A stretch of 64,000 nucleotides of DNA from Anaerocolumna sp. AGMB13025. Lineage in GTDB: Bacteria; Bacillota; Clostridia; Lachnospirales; Lachnospiraceae. Location: positions 6,010,501 through 6,074,500 of the forward strand of contig NZ_CP121445.1 in assembly GCF_029689925.1 (NCBI RefSeq), read 5' to 3'. The stretch's first letter is position 1, and the number at the start of each line of letters is the position of its first letter. This document shows, piece after piece, positions 8,918 through 17,388 of this stretch. The translations under genes were made by a program, and so were the position numbers. Under the pieces are notes generated by a model that saw only the letters and a program-made list of their open reading frames with translations, was not told the origin of the DNA and did not search any database.

Positions 8918-9038
8918 TGACTCTTTTCTGGTTCTAATCTGGCTCTTTTCTGACTCTTCTCTTGCTCTTCTCTTGTTCTTCTCTTGCTCTTCTCTTGTTC
9001 TTCTCTTGCTCTTTTCTTGCTCTTTTCTTGCTCTTCTC
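8918..9038. repeat. Minisatellite, 11-nt unit, upstream of the permease operon
   Basis: Eleven consecutive 11-nt units (consensus TTGCTCTTCTC on the plus strand) run without interruption to the base before the LacI-regulator stop codon. The middle units differ by one or two bases and the outer units diverge more, as expected for slippage. The strand bias is extreme: one strand is almost pure pyrimidine. Copy-number change would alter spacing between the regulator and the permease genes. Confidence 0.9.
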
Positions 9039-10079
9039 TTACTGTGTTGAACGCCTTAAGTGAATTTCATAATTCAGTATCGTCTTATGTGTACTTGTAT
9101 TCCCATTAATAATCTCTATCAGACGTTTGCCTGCGATGGTCCCTAACTCCTTTACATCGATACCAACCGCAGTTACCGGTGGATTATTGGTTTCTAAATG
9201 TATGCTGTCATAGAAAGAAGCCACTTTCATATCCCCGGGTACGGTTATACCCGCCTCCCGCAATAAAGACATCACTCTGGTACAGATTACATCATCGGTA
9301 CATACGATGCATTCCACCTGTCTTTTTAAGATGTTGTGTACCGCCTGTTCTATAAATACCGGACTGTCACAGTCTGTAAATACCAATTCCTGTTCAATGG
9401 AAACCTGCCGTGCTCTTAAGGCGTTAAAATACCCTTCGCAGCGGTACCGGTTTACCATATGTTTTTTATCACCGGCTATGAGGGCTATCTTCTTCACACC
9501 CTCTGCCAGCAGTAAGGAGACAAGCTTTTCACAGGCCTCCATATGATTGTTATCAATCTGTACAATAGTAGTATCAAGGCTGGAACCTACCAGTACAAAG
9601 GGAATGCCTTTTTGCTTTAAGTACTCTGAGGCAATATCATTCATAAAATTTCTCGTAAGAATCATTCCGTCAATTTTATGGTGATCAACGATTCTTTTTA
9701 AAAGGTTAATGTCTGTCTCTTTCACAGTGGTTACTACTACATCATAATCCATTGCCGCTGCCACCTCACACACTCCCAAAAGACAAATCTGAAAGAAGGG
9801 GGTACTGCTTAAATTGGCATCCGCCGGAAAAGCCACTCCGATATTATATGTCCTTGAGTTTGCAAGTCCCTTTGCGATTGCGCTGGGTTTATAGTTATAT
9901 TTATCAATACATTCAGTAACCCGCTGTATGGTTTCCTTACCAATCCTTCCTTTTCCGGATATGGCACGGGATACGGTGGATTTGGAGACCCCCAGTTCTG
10001 CTGCTATGTCGGTTATAGTTAATTTACTGCCGGTTAACAAATTCCTATTTGTTTTCTCATCCAGATTTTGATATGACAT
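9039..10079 (-). CDS. LacI family transcriptional regulator
   Basis: The 346-residue protein has an N-terminal LacI helix-turn-helix (TDIAAELGVSKSTVSRAISG, after about 20 extra residues) and the hinge region KPSAIAKGLANSRT. A periplasmic-binding-like sensor domain follows. It is the probable local regulator of the galactan genes, responding to an unknown sugar. I start it at the ATG at 10077-10079, preceded by GGAGGAGGGACAA; the reading frame is open to a TTG ten codons earlier but that start has no ribosome binding site. Confidence 0.87.
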   Translation of the reverse strand: MSYQNLDEKTNRNLLTGSKLTITDIAAELGVSKSTVSRAISGKGRIGKETIQRVTECIDKYNYKPSAIAKGLANSRTYNIGVAFPADANLSSTPFFQICLLGVCEVAAAMDYDVVVTTVKETDINLLKRIVDHHKIDGMILTRNFMNDIASEYLKQKGIPFVLVGSSLDTTIVQIDNNHMEACEKLVSLLLAEGVKKIALIAGDKKHMVNRYRCEGYFNALRARQVSIEQELVFTDCDSPVFIEQAVHNILKRQVECIVCTDDVICTRVMSLLREAGITVPGDMKVASFYDSIHLETNNPPVTAVGIDVKELGTIAGKRLIEIINGNTSTHKTILNYEIHLRRSTQ

Positions 10080-10218
10080 TTGTCCCTCCTCCGACATCTT
10101 CATGCTCAATCGGTTGTTCTATTTTAATTATATCATTGCGTATTTTTTATTCAATTGCTATAATTATCTATAATTTTACATTTTCTTTGTGCATTATAAA
10201 TAATTATTATGTATTTTT

Positions 10219-10374
10219 AGCGCAATTTATGTTGCGCTTTTACTTATTATTCTGGACAATACTGCTAAATATTCTCGAAAATTGTTTCTTCTATTTTTTA
10301 GATATCTTTTTGTTTTTTTCCTTATTACTATTTTTTGTTTAGAAAACCTAGATATGTTGCGCTATTTTGCGCAA
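10219..10374. promoter_or_regulatory. Two GCGCAA inverted repeats upstream of the LacI regulator
   Basis: AGCGCAA and TTGCGCT, separated by six bases, lie at 10219-10238. TTGCGC and GCGCAA lie at 10357-10374. In an AT-rich region two such G/C-containing inverted repeats are candidate operators for the regulator itself, though I found none in front of the permease operon. The rest of 10080-10620 holds no recognisable gene. Confidence 0.4.
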
Positions 10375-10625
10375 TTATTTCTATTCTCTTTTGTTGTATC
10401 AATGGGTTCAATTACGGTACTTTTTATCCTCCTGTAGGAATATTCCTTGGATAATTTCATCTGTCCTGTTTGGCTAAGAAACTTTAGTTTGTATTTTAGT
10501 TTGTTTGCATTTTGATTTATCTATATTTGATTGTTTATGCTCCATCCATCTTCTAGTACTGGTTTCGTTTCAAGACTTACATTCATTGATATAATGATAC
10601 TTATTGAAACACAAGACCACAGCAT

Positions 10626-10677
10626 AAAAAAACGACCATCTAAAAGTTAAGTTATATAAGTTTAACTTTTAGTGGTC
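10626..10677 (-). terminator. Rho-independent terminator
   Basis: GACCA and TGGTC (10634-10638 with 10673-10677) close a long stem that includes CTAAAAGTTAA and its partner. On the minus strand it is followed by seven T. It lies about 50 bases after the relic endonuclease fragment and would end minus-strand transcription from there. Confidence 0.75.
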
Positions 10678-10727
10678 AGTTCAAAATGTCAGCATCGTTA
10701 TATAAATTTTAATTTATTATTACACAG

Positions 10728-10889
10728 TTATTTATGACTCAAAAAACTTGGTGCATATGTCTGTAGCTGCTGTTGATTTGCGTCTGAATCATTATCCCAT
10801 GGTTCTATCTGCATATGAACCGTCGACGGCATGATTCCTATAGTCGGTATGACTTATGTATATAGAGATTTGCCCCTTAAACATTTTAT
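10728..10889 (-). pseudogene. Relic of a HaeIII-type endonuclease C-terminus
   Basis: The last 30 or so codons before the TAA at 10728-10730 read PSTVHMQIEPWDNDSDAN..., almost the same as PSTVHTQIEPWDNDPDAN at the end of the intact endonuclease (12647-13681). Further upstream the similarity continues in another frame (KGQISIYIS against GWQISMRIH), so there is at least one frameshift, and everything 5' of it is gone. It is a second, decayed copy of the endonuclease 3' end, separated from the intact copy by the A22 and AraC genes. Confidence 0.8.
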
Positions 10890-10893
10890 ACTT

Positions 10894-11541
10894 TTAAGCA
10901 AAAAACAAAATAATTAAATATAATATACCTGGAAATAGTGTTGCAGGAAAACCTTTATACCATACTTTTTCTTTAATATTTGAAATCAAAAGAATATTTA
11001 TTAATTGGCCTGCAAGAATTAGCAATACTATATAGCCAAAAACACTCATTCCAAAATGATGTATGGAAAACACAGATATCGTGCCATAAAAATACAAATC
11101 TCCCACACCTATAATTGGCTGAAGTCCTGGTTTACCTGGCACCGGCAAGCAGATACTCAAACGGGGCAGCGCATTGTTATTGCTAATTAATTTGGCATTT
11201 GGCGTCTTTTTTCCCGCTTTTGTAAAACTAAACACATCCATTACTACAAGTATTATAATAAATGCAACAAAGCTATCTACAGATTTTATAAATGCGGTAA
11301 TAAGTAGATATGCGAGTGAAACGGACGCCAAACAATTTAAGACATTAAGGATATATAATAATTTTCTACTGAGTGGTTTCAGCCAAAGCACAATAATTCC
11401 AGCTAAATCCACTAAAAATAATATGAGAATCACCGGCAAACTCATTTTATTCATTAAGAAGGCTAGAATGCCGCTTATAGCAGTCATACCTAACATATAT
11501 CCGTACTCCCATGTTAATTTTTTTGTACTATTTTTGCTCAT
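10894..11541 (-). CDS. Presenilin/SPP-like intramembrane aspartyl protease candidate (A22)
   Basis: This 215-residue protein has six to seven hydrophobic helices. Two motifs fit the GxGD aspartyl proteases: VVMDVFSF (Asp102), in the place of the presenilin YD motif, and IIGVGDLYFYG (Asp148), the GxGD motif. FPATLFPG near the C-terminus may be the PAL-like motif. Bacterial and archaeal homologues form a small presenilin-related family whose substrates are mostly unknown. The start is the ATG at 11539-11541 behind GAGGGATAGG; a TTG five codons earlier is the alternative. It follows the AraC-type gene by 28 bases and may be co-transcribed. Confidence 0.65.
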   Translation of the reverse strand: MSKNSTKKLTWEYGYMLGMTAISGILAFLMNKMSLPVILILFLVDLAGIIVLWLKPLSRKLLYILNVLNCLASVSLAYLLITAFIKSVDSFVAFIIILVVMDVFSFTKAGKKTPNAKLISNNNALPRLSICLPVPGKPGLQPIIGVGDLYFYGTISVFSIHHFGMSVFGYIVLLILAGQLINILLISNIKEKVWYKGFPATLFPGILYLIILFFA

Positions 11542-11569
11542 TTTCCTATCCCTCAATTTCTTTTCTACT

Positions 11570-12466
11570 TTAAATAATAATAGATTCTTCCAACGAAAGG
11601 TTTACAGGCTTATCCGGCAGTTCACTGCTCAGATCAACATCGGTTGTCTCCACATTCTTATCTACTATCTCAAAATTCACATGATCCATCCAAACTGTTC
11701 CTTTTCCATTTAGGAGAATTCCGATATTAATCACATTACTATTTGTTGGTACATCTAGGACAACAGCATAGTAATTCCATTCCTTTGTTCCTTTTATTGG
11801 ACGATTCTGCATGTTATCAATTTTTAGTATATTAGCTGTGGAATCATTAATCCTCATCCAAAGACCGCACAGCACTTCTACCTCTTGAGTCTTTATAAAT
11901 GCCGAAAAACGTATCCTTTTACCTACGTAATTAGATGCTTTAAACTGCTGCATTACCGTCATATAGTCTTTATTATTAATATTTATACCTTCTCCCACTA
12001 TTCGCACAGAACGATTTCCTTTGTGAAAAATAGCACGATCAAAATCTACACTGTACTCACGTGGTGCAGTTCCTATTACAATCCAGCCTGGAATACTATT
12101 GCTTTTATCCACGGTATCTACCTCCTCGATGTGAGTTAAATTACTCATTAAAATACGATATCTTCTAGGTGAAAGAGTATACTCTCTCTTAAAAGCCCTT
12201 GTAAAAGCTTCTTGTGAAGCAAACTGATACATTAGTGCAATATCAAGTATATTCTGGTTACTAAACAATAATTGTTTCGCCGCCCCAGCCATCCTACGAC
12301 TTTGAATATATTCAAATATTTTACATCCAGTCTCATGTTTAAAGATTCTAATTAAATGATATTTAGAAAATCCTGCCAGATCCGCCAACTCATCTAAGGA
12401 AAGTTTCTTTCCAAGGTTTGCTTCTATGTATAGAATAGTTTTCTGAATACTATACGTATAATTCAT
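11570..12466 (-). CDS. AraC family regulator with a carbohydrate-binding-like C-terminal domain
   Basis: The 298-residue protein has the two helix-turn-helices of AraC/XylS at its N-terminus (LSLDELADLAGFSKYHLIRIFK and ILDIALMYQFASQEAFTRAFK, residues about 20-100). A roughly 150-residue beta-rich region follows, with FHKGNRSVRIVGEG and WMDHVNFEIVD. It resembles the jelly-roll carbohydrate-binding-like domains found behind AraC heads in Firmicutes. The ligand is unknown. It lies 28 bases upstream of the A22 protease-like gene, which it may control. Confidence 0.8.
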   Translation of the reverse strand: MNYTYSIQKTILYIEANLGKKLSLDELADLAGFSKYHLIRIFKHETGCKIFEYIQSRRMAGAAKQLLFSNQNILDIALMYQFASQEAFTRAFKREYTLSPRRYRILMSNLTHIEEVDTVDKSNSIPGWIVIGTAPREYSVDFDRAIFHKGNRSVRIVGEGININNKDYMTVMQQFKASNYVGKRIRFSAFIKTQEVEVLCGLWMRINDSTANILKIDNMQNRPIKGTKEWNYYAVVLDVPTNSNVINIGILLNGKGTVWMDHVNFEIVDKNVETTDVDLSSELPDKPVNLSLEESIII

Positions 12467-12593
12467 ATTTATTACTCCTCATATAAGGTAACTCTATTAT
12501 AGCATAGATAAAAATATTTTTTTGATTGATATTGCTGTTCTTAGTAAACAAGGACTCCCCCAGAATCTTTTGGCTCTTTTATTTATAAAAATA

Positions 12594-12631
12594 GCGTTAT
12601 CATTTTCATTAAAATTCAGAAATGATAACGC
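12594..12631 (-). terminator. Rho-independent terminator after the HaeIII-type endonuclease
   Basis: GCGTTATCATTT and AAATGATAACGC form a perfect 12-bp stem with a 14-nt loop. On the minus strand it is followed by TATTTTTATAAA. It lies 16 bases after the endonuclease stop. Confidence 0.8.
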
Positions 12632-12646
12632 CATCCATATCTATAT

Positions 12647-13681
12647 TTAAAAAAACTTCATTGCATATATCTCGAGTCCCTGTCTTCGGTTTGCATCTGG
12701 ATCATTATCCCATGGCTCAATCTGAGTATGAACTGTTGAAGGTAATGAGATCAAATTTACATCAAACTTCAGTGAAGGTTCTACTCTTGAACTTGCACTA
12801 TGTATTCTCATAGAAATTTGCCATCCCTCATCGCATACCACTTCTATCGTATTATTTGAATTTGGCTTGAAGTCAATATGGTAAAACTGCGTAGGCATTT
12901 TCAACATCGGAATTTTTGTTATTGACTTTTGGATTCCAGAACTCTGATTTAATGTACCTGCTATATTAATAGCTTCAATACGAGTTGTCCGGTTATTATC
13001 ATCCGTAATAACTTTGTAGAAGTCATACCTGCCAAGCAAGTATTTGACCAATTTTTCTGGTATACCTGTATTCTCTCTATTGATTTTACTTAATTCATCC
13101 ATAAATGCCCGTAATACAGGAATGTAATATTTTTCTGCCTTACCATCTATATCACTCCATAATGCCGAGGTACCAGCTTCTTTGCTGCTATCCCGTAGTT
13201 CCCGCAGCTCATGAAACAAAGGTACAATCTTATCAAAATAATCCTGTGAACAAGGTATACCTAACCACTCTTGTCCAAAATCTATGGTGCTGGATAACCG
13301 GCTGTGTTTTACAGCGTGGTGATTATGTTTACAGGATAGACCAACTTCCCATTTATTTTGCTTTCTTTGGCAAAGTACGTCTCTTACATCACCCTTAATC
13401 CCTGCTGCATCAGCTTGTAACGAAAAAAATAGCGGTGAATTTCCATTTGCCTCCACCAATTGGGGTTCCAGGCGTTTAATAATCCTTACCGCTGCTCTTG
13501 CTGCTGCATCCAAAGAATTTTTCATTTCCTCTTCCATGGCTTCGTATAATTTCTTCGCGGTATCCATCTGTGGAGATGGTTCCACGATTATTTTCTGTCC
13601 ACAATCAAGTTCCTCGCACAAAGCTATGACACATGCATATTCAAAGGCTTTTCCATTGGAGGTTTGGATTCCGGCTGCCAT
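12647..13681 (-). CDS. HaeIII family type II restriction endonuclease
   Basis: The 344-residue protein fits the RE_HaeIII family: an N-terminal SNGKAFEYA segment, then GDVRDVLC, and the hallmark LSCKHNHHAVKHSRLS with IDFG soon after (about residues 113-140). Family members cut GGCC; that specificity is inferred from the family and from the methyltransferase next door. AAGGAGAATGTTTT precedes the ATG, and the start overlaps the end of the methyltransferase gene by 58 bases, indicating coupled expression with methylase first. It looks intact, unlike its relic copy at 10728-10889. Confidence 0.88.
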   Translation of the reverse strand: MAAGIQTSNGKAFEYACVIALCEELDCGQKIIVEPSPQMDTAKKLYEAMEEEMKNSLDAAARAAVRIIKRLEPQLVEANGNSPLFFSLQADAAGIKGDVRDVLCQRKQNKWEVGLSCKHNHHAVKHSRLSSTIDFGQEWLGIPCSQDYFDKIVPLFHELRELRDSSKEAGTSALWSDIDGKAEKYYIPVLRAFMDELSKINRENTGIPEKLVKYLLGRYDFYKVITDDNNRTTRIEAINIAGTLNQSSGIQKSITKIPMLKMPTQFYHIDFKPNSNNTIEVVCDEGWQISMRIHSASSRVEPSLKFDVNLISLPSTVHTQIEPWDNDPDANRRQGLEIYAMKFF

Positions 13682-14622
13682 AAAACATTCTCCTTTTCAA
13701 GCAATACAGCTTTTAATTGTAGTGCAACATATTCTGCAAGCTTCACAGGTACCGCATTCCCAATCTGCTTGTATTTACTGGTTAAATCTCCGTAAAAGTC
13801 AAGGTCTTTTGGAAAGGTCTGAATAGCTGCGGCCTCCCGCCAGCTAAGCCGCCTTGTTATTCCATTTTTACCAAACTGCCACAAATCCTTATCTAGTTTC
13901 ACCATATCCGGAGACCCTGGATAAAGGGTTACTTGCTTGGCCATTGCCGGTATTGTATAAGAGACCTGGTTCCAATCACGTTTTCTGTTTCGCGACATAT
14001 ATCTTGAAGAGTATGAGGCATTGCAGATCTCCTCTGCTTTTGCCTCCGGCAAATCCTTTAAGGCATCTGATAAGGTCATCATTGGTATTTTGGGAATTGG
14101 CAGTTTAAAATCAGCTATATTTAAATCTTTTCTAAATCCAAAAATAATGACCCTTTCCCGGTCCTGAGGAACCCCAAAGTCTTTGGCATTCACCAACTGA
14201 TAAAACACATTATATCCACAAATTGAAAATTCTTCGAGAATTGCCTCAATAATTTGTCCGCCCCCCATGGTAAGGAGACCCTTTACGTTTTCCCCTACAA
14301 ATATCTTTGGCTGCTTGGCGGCAACAATCTTTACATAGTGCTTATATAAGACATTTCTGGAATCATCAATTTTTCTTGGTCCACTTAAACTAAACCCCTG
14401 GCAAGGAAAACCTCCAAGGATTACATCAGAATCTGGAATGGTATCAATATCAACTTTTGAAATATCACCACAGACTATTTTTGCTTTGCTCCAATTCTGA
14501 TGAGTTTTACAAGCATCTGCATTAAAATCGTTTGCCCAGACAGTTTGGAAGCCAGCTTTGTCAAATCCCAAATCCAGACCACCCGCCCCGCAGAACAAAC
14601 TTACGGCTGTAAATTCTCTCAT
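13624..14622 (-). CDS. C5-cytosine DNA methyltransferase (M.HaeIII-like)
   Basis: The 332-residue enzyme has motif I SLFCGAGGLDLGF at the N-terminus, the catalytic Cys in GGFPCQGFS (motif IV), the ENVK motif VI, QDRERV motif VIII, and a C-terminal GNAVPV motif X. The target-recognition part (YMSRNRKRDWNQVSYTIPA, ITRRLSWREAAAIQTFP) resembles M.HaeIII, so it probably methylates the inner C of GGCC. Its partner endonuclease begins inside its 3' end. Together they form a complete type II system, with no controller protein visible. Confidence 0.92.
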   Translation of the reverse strand: MREFTAVSLFCGAGGLDLGFDKAGFQTVWANDFNADACKTHQNWSKAKIVCGDISKVDIDTIPDSDVILGGFPCQGFSLSGPRKIDDSRNVLYKHYVKIVAAKQPKIFVGENVKGLLTMGGGQIIEAILEEFSICGYNVFYQLVNAKDFGVPQDRERVIIFGFRKDLNIADFKLPIPKIPMMTLSDALKDLPEAKAEEICNASYSSRYMSRNRKRDWNQVSYTIPAMAKQVTLYPGSPDMVKLDKDLWQFGKNGITRRLSWREAAAIQTFPKDLDFYGDLTSKYKQIGNAVPVKLAEYVALQLKAVLLEKENVLWQPESKPPMEKPLNMHVS

Positions 14623-14912
14623 CGTAATACTCCTAATCTTTTATTTTCTTAATTATTTCAAATAATTGGTCTTTTGGCACTTTCGGATGAATTCATTATT
14701 CTTACCAGTTTGAGTTATTTTGAAAGTGCAGGCAAACCCAAATTAATTCTACCATATTTGACACGAAATCTCTACCAAAAATCTGAAATCCTGTTATCTT
14801 AATATATAGCAGATATAAATATTCTCCTCCAAGCCACTGCTTATCTGATGTCAGATGGATTACCGCATATTGCATTACTGCCTTATTTTAGTGTGTTATA
14901 TTTTCATAAAAA

Positions 14913-15896
14913 TCATTTTAAAACAAACGGTTTTATTCTATCTTCTATAAAATCTATACGATCAAATACTGTTGGTTTAAAATATGAGGTAACTGATATC
15001 ACCAAATTATTTTCTGAATCTATATAAATTACATTTCCGCTGTTACCAATTGCAGCATAAATATTTTTTTCGGCATCGATTATCCACCAGAGATAACCAT
15101 ATCTCATATTTCTAAACTCTTTTCCAGCTAAACATGTAGTTGTTGATATGAGATCAATCCACTCAGAAGATATGATGTGTACACCATCTACCACTCCCTT
15201 GTTTAAACATAGAAATCCTATTTTCGCCATATCTTCTGCGGACAAACAAAGACCATATCCAGCAGTACCTACACCTTGTGGATCGCAAAACCAAATATTT
15301 TCTTTTGGTTCTTTATTTATCGTAAAATTCTTATGTTCCTCCGCTGTTTCAGCTAAGTAATTAATATGTTTTTGTACTCCTATTGGTTCAAATAAATACT
15401 TATTTGCAAAATCTACTGTAGTCATTTTAGATACTTTATTTAATATACCAGTTAATATATGCAGGCAAACAGTTTGGTATCTAAATTCATTCGTGATACC
15501 CTTTCTCCCCCCTAAAATATCCAAAGAGGTTAAAGTCCAATCATCACTGGAGCATACTTTAGTCCATGGATCTCCTTTACATTTATAAGGCGCCGTCATC
15601 GTAAGCAAATGCCGAATGGTAATATCATAAATAGTTTTCTCACCACGTTTCACTTTATAGTCCGGAAAATAGTCCAGCACTTTATCGTTTATACTATTTA
15701 TTAACTCTTGATCTATGGCTATACCAATTAATAATGATACAATGCTTTTTGTCGCTGACATAACATGAACGCAATCACTTTTTTTATAATCATTCCATTC
15801 ATCTGAATATACTTCTTCTCCATCTTTAAGTACAACTATCTGGCATATGTTTGGCTGTTCTTTTTCTACGAAACTATGTAATTCTTTCTTATCCAT
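14913..15896 (-). CDS. Serine hydrolase of the beta-lactamase/DD-peptidase superfamily
   Basis: The 327-residue protein has the SxxK catalytic motif in MSATKSIVSLLIG (Ser about residue 48) and the class C beta-lactamase-like fold pattern, with DITIRHLLTMTAPY and GYGLCLSAEDMAKIG further on. No signal peptide or transmembrane segment is seen, so it is probably cytoplasmic and an esterase or peptidase rather than a resistance enzyme; the substrate is unknown. It lies 18 bases after an AraC-type regulator gene on the same strand, which suggests joint expression. Confidence 0.82.
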   Translation of the reverse strand: MDKKELHSFVEKEQPNICQIVVLKDGEEVYSDEWNDYKKSDCVHVMSATKSIVSLLIGIAIDQELINSINDKVLDYFPDYKVKRGEKTIYDITIRHLLTMTAPYKCKGDPWTKVCSSDDWTLTSLDILGGRKGITNEFRYQTVCLHILTGILNKVSKMTTVDFANKYLFEPIGVQKHINYLAETAEEHKNFTINKEPKENIWFCDPQGVGTAGYGLCLSAEDMAKIGFLCLNKGVVDGVHIISSEWIDLISTTTCLAGKEFRNMRYGYLWWIIDAEKNIYAAIGNSGNVIYIDSENNLVISVTSYFKPTVFDRIDFIEDRIKPFVLK

Positions 15897-15914
15897 ATAA
15901 TACCCTCTTTCAAA

Positions 15915-16835
15915 TTATATGGGCTCAATTGGCATATAGATATCTACCTCAATGTGATGATTCGCTTCCTCCATAGGATTATTCAAATATACTTCAAAAG
16001 GGCAAACATCTCGTGGAACATAATCACTTGTAAATAACCACTGTTGATACATAAAGTCCCATGCATCCTGAAACTGCTCTTGTTGTATCCTGAAGTGTCC
16101 AATTGCATATAGACCACCTTCAATTTTCATAACACCCAGTTTATCATTTACTAAAGGATTTGTACCCTTTGGTAAAGACACGCATAAACTGGTCCGAAAC
16201 TGATCTTCCAGACTAAATTCTGGATTATCATGATACATTGCCAGAATCTCCACATTATCATGGTCCATCAGATGCTGTTTTGCTGCTTCCCTACATAGTC
16301 GATGCATTAGTTTTGTATATTTTTTTTCTAACGACTTGTAATTACCTACATGACGTACATAGACAGCAGGCACCTCATCCCTTGATTCTATGCGGATTTC
16401 TCCCAAGTTTAAATATGATTTTTGAACCCATTTTTTCTTTTTTACAGGTTCATTATATTCAGAAATAAAAATATTTTCTTTGCACTTTGTGCTATATTTC
16501 TTTCGATATGCGTATGGACTAATTCCATAATTATTTTTAAACGCTCTTGAAAATATTGCAGAATCTGTATATCCCAATTCCAATGCAATATCTGTTAATG
16601 ATATATCTGTGCGATAAGCTAGGAGAAAAAGTGAATGTTCTATACGAATACGATTAACATATTGGGATACCGATTCGTTCAAAATGCTCTTAAATATTCT
16701 ATTAAAATGATACCTCGAAAAGCCTGCAACATCTGCAAGCTTTTCCACTGAAACATTATGAAAATAGTTTTTTTCGATATAGTCCTGTACTTTACATATT
16801 CTGGATATATACTCATTTTTACATTTGTCTGACAT
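15915..16835 (-). CDS. AraC family regulator with GyrI-like effector-binding domain
   Basis: The 306-residue protein has an N-terminal AraC double helix-turn-helix (VSVEKLADVAGFSRYHFNRIFK, ISLTDIALELGYTDSAIFSRAFK). A GyrI-like small-molecule-binding domain follows from about residue 145 (IRIESRDEVPAVYVRHVGNY ... FEVYLNNPMEEANHHIEVDIYMPI), as in Rob/SbmC-type regulators. The start is the ATG at 16833-16835 behind AGGGAGAACGATTT, eight codons inside the longest frame. It is followed after 18 bases by the serine hydrolase gene. Confidence 0.88.
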   Translation of the reverse strand: MSDKCKNEYISRICKVQDYIEKNYFHNVSVEKLADVAGFSRYHFNRIFKSILNESVSQYVNRIRIEHSLFLLAYRTDISLTDIALELGYTDSAIFSRAFKNNYGISPYAYRKKYSTKCKENIFISEYNEPVKKKKWVQKSYLNLGEIRIESRDEVPAVYVRHVGNYKSLEKKYTKLMHRLCREAAKQHLMDHDNVEILAMYHDNPEFSLEDQFRTSLCVSLPKGTNPLVNDKLGVMKIEGGLYAIGHFRIQQEQFQDAWDFMYQQWLFTSDYVPRDVCPFEVYLNNPMEEANHHIEVDIYMPIEPI

Positions 16836-16906
16836 AAATCGTTCTCCCTGTAACGGCATCCATTGCTATATTCTCCTGTTCAATGGTATTCAAACCAAGC
16901 ATTTCA

Positions 16907-17356
16907 TCAGTTGTTTATCTTCTTACTATAGTAAATGAACTCATCCTCTTTCTTATACACAATATATCCCAGTTTTTGATAAAAAGCATTTGTTCGAATG
17001 TTCCAAACAGGTGTATCAAGATATAATTCTTTTGCATCAGAAAAGATTCTTTCAATTTCTTGCATAATAAATATACCATACCCTTTTTTGAAATATTCAG
17101 GGTCTACAAATATTCTACCAATATTAAGTTGTAATCCATCCACAAAAAGAATGGCGCCTCCTACAATAAGACCATCCACTAATAATTTATATAAATGATT
17201 TTCCTTTGCCATCTTAATATGAAAACTTACAGACATATATCCAGGTGGGCCTCCTCTTGACGATGCTCCAACAATAATATCACTATCAAATGCACGCTTT
17301 GAAATACTATTTATCACCACTACATCCAATGTACCGGCTTTTGTCAACTGCATCAT
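16907..17356 (-). CDS. GNAT family N-acetyltransferase
   Basis: The 149-residue protein shows the GNAT fold. A beta-strand with GAILFVDG and LNIGRIFVDPEYFKKGYG (the acetyl-CoA-binding R/Q-x-x-G-x-G/A region in the form KKGYGIFIM) is followed by LYLDTPVWNIRTNAFYQKLGYIVYKKEDEFIYYSK, the typical C-terminal motif with a Phe-Tyr helix. The substrate is unknown. It sits between two regulator genes on the same strand. Confidence 0.85.
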   Translation of the reverse strand: MMQLTKAGTLDVVVINSISKRAFDSDIIVGASSRGGPPGYMSVSFHIKMAKENHLYKLLVDGLIVGGAILFVDGLQLNIGRIFVDPEYFKKGYGIFIMQEIERIFSDAKELYLDTPVWNIRTNAFYQKLGYIVYKKEDEFIYYSKKINN

Positions 17357-17388
17357 TAATTAATCCCCCGTTTCTATTTTAAGCCACT

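Noticed and set aside
8918..9038. Possible CRISPR array (regular repeats)
   Set aside because: Units of 11-19 nt are directly adjacent with no unique spacers, here and at the other loci, and no cas genes are present.
13105..13398. Plus-strand ORFs within the restriction genes
   Set aside because: They are shadows of the clearly coding minus-strand endonuclease and methyltransferase.
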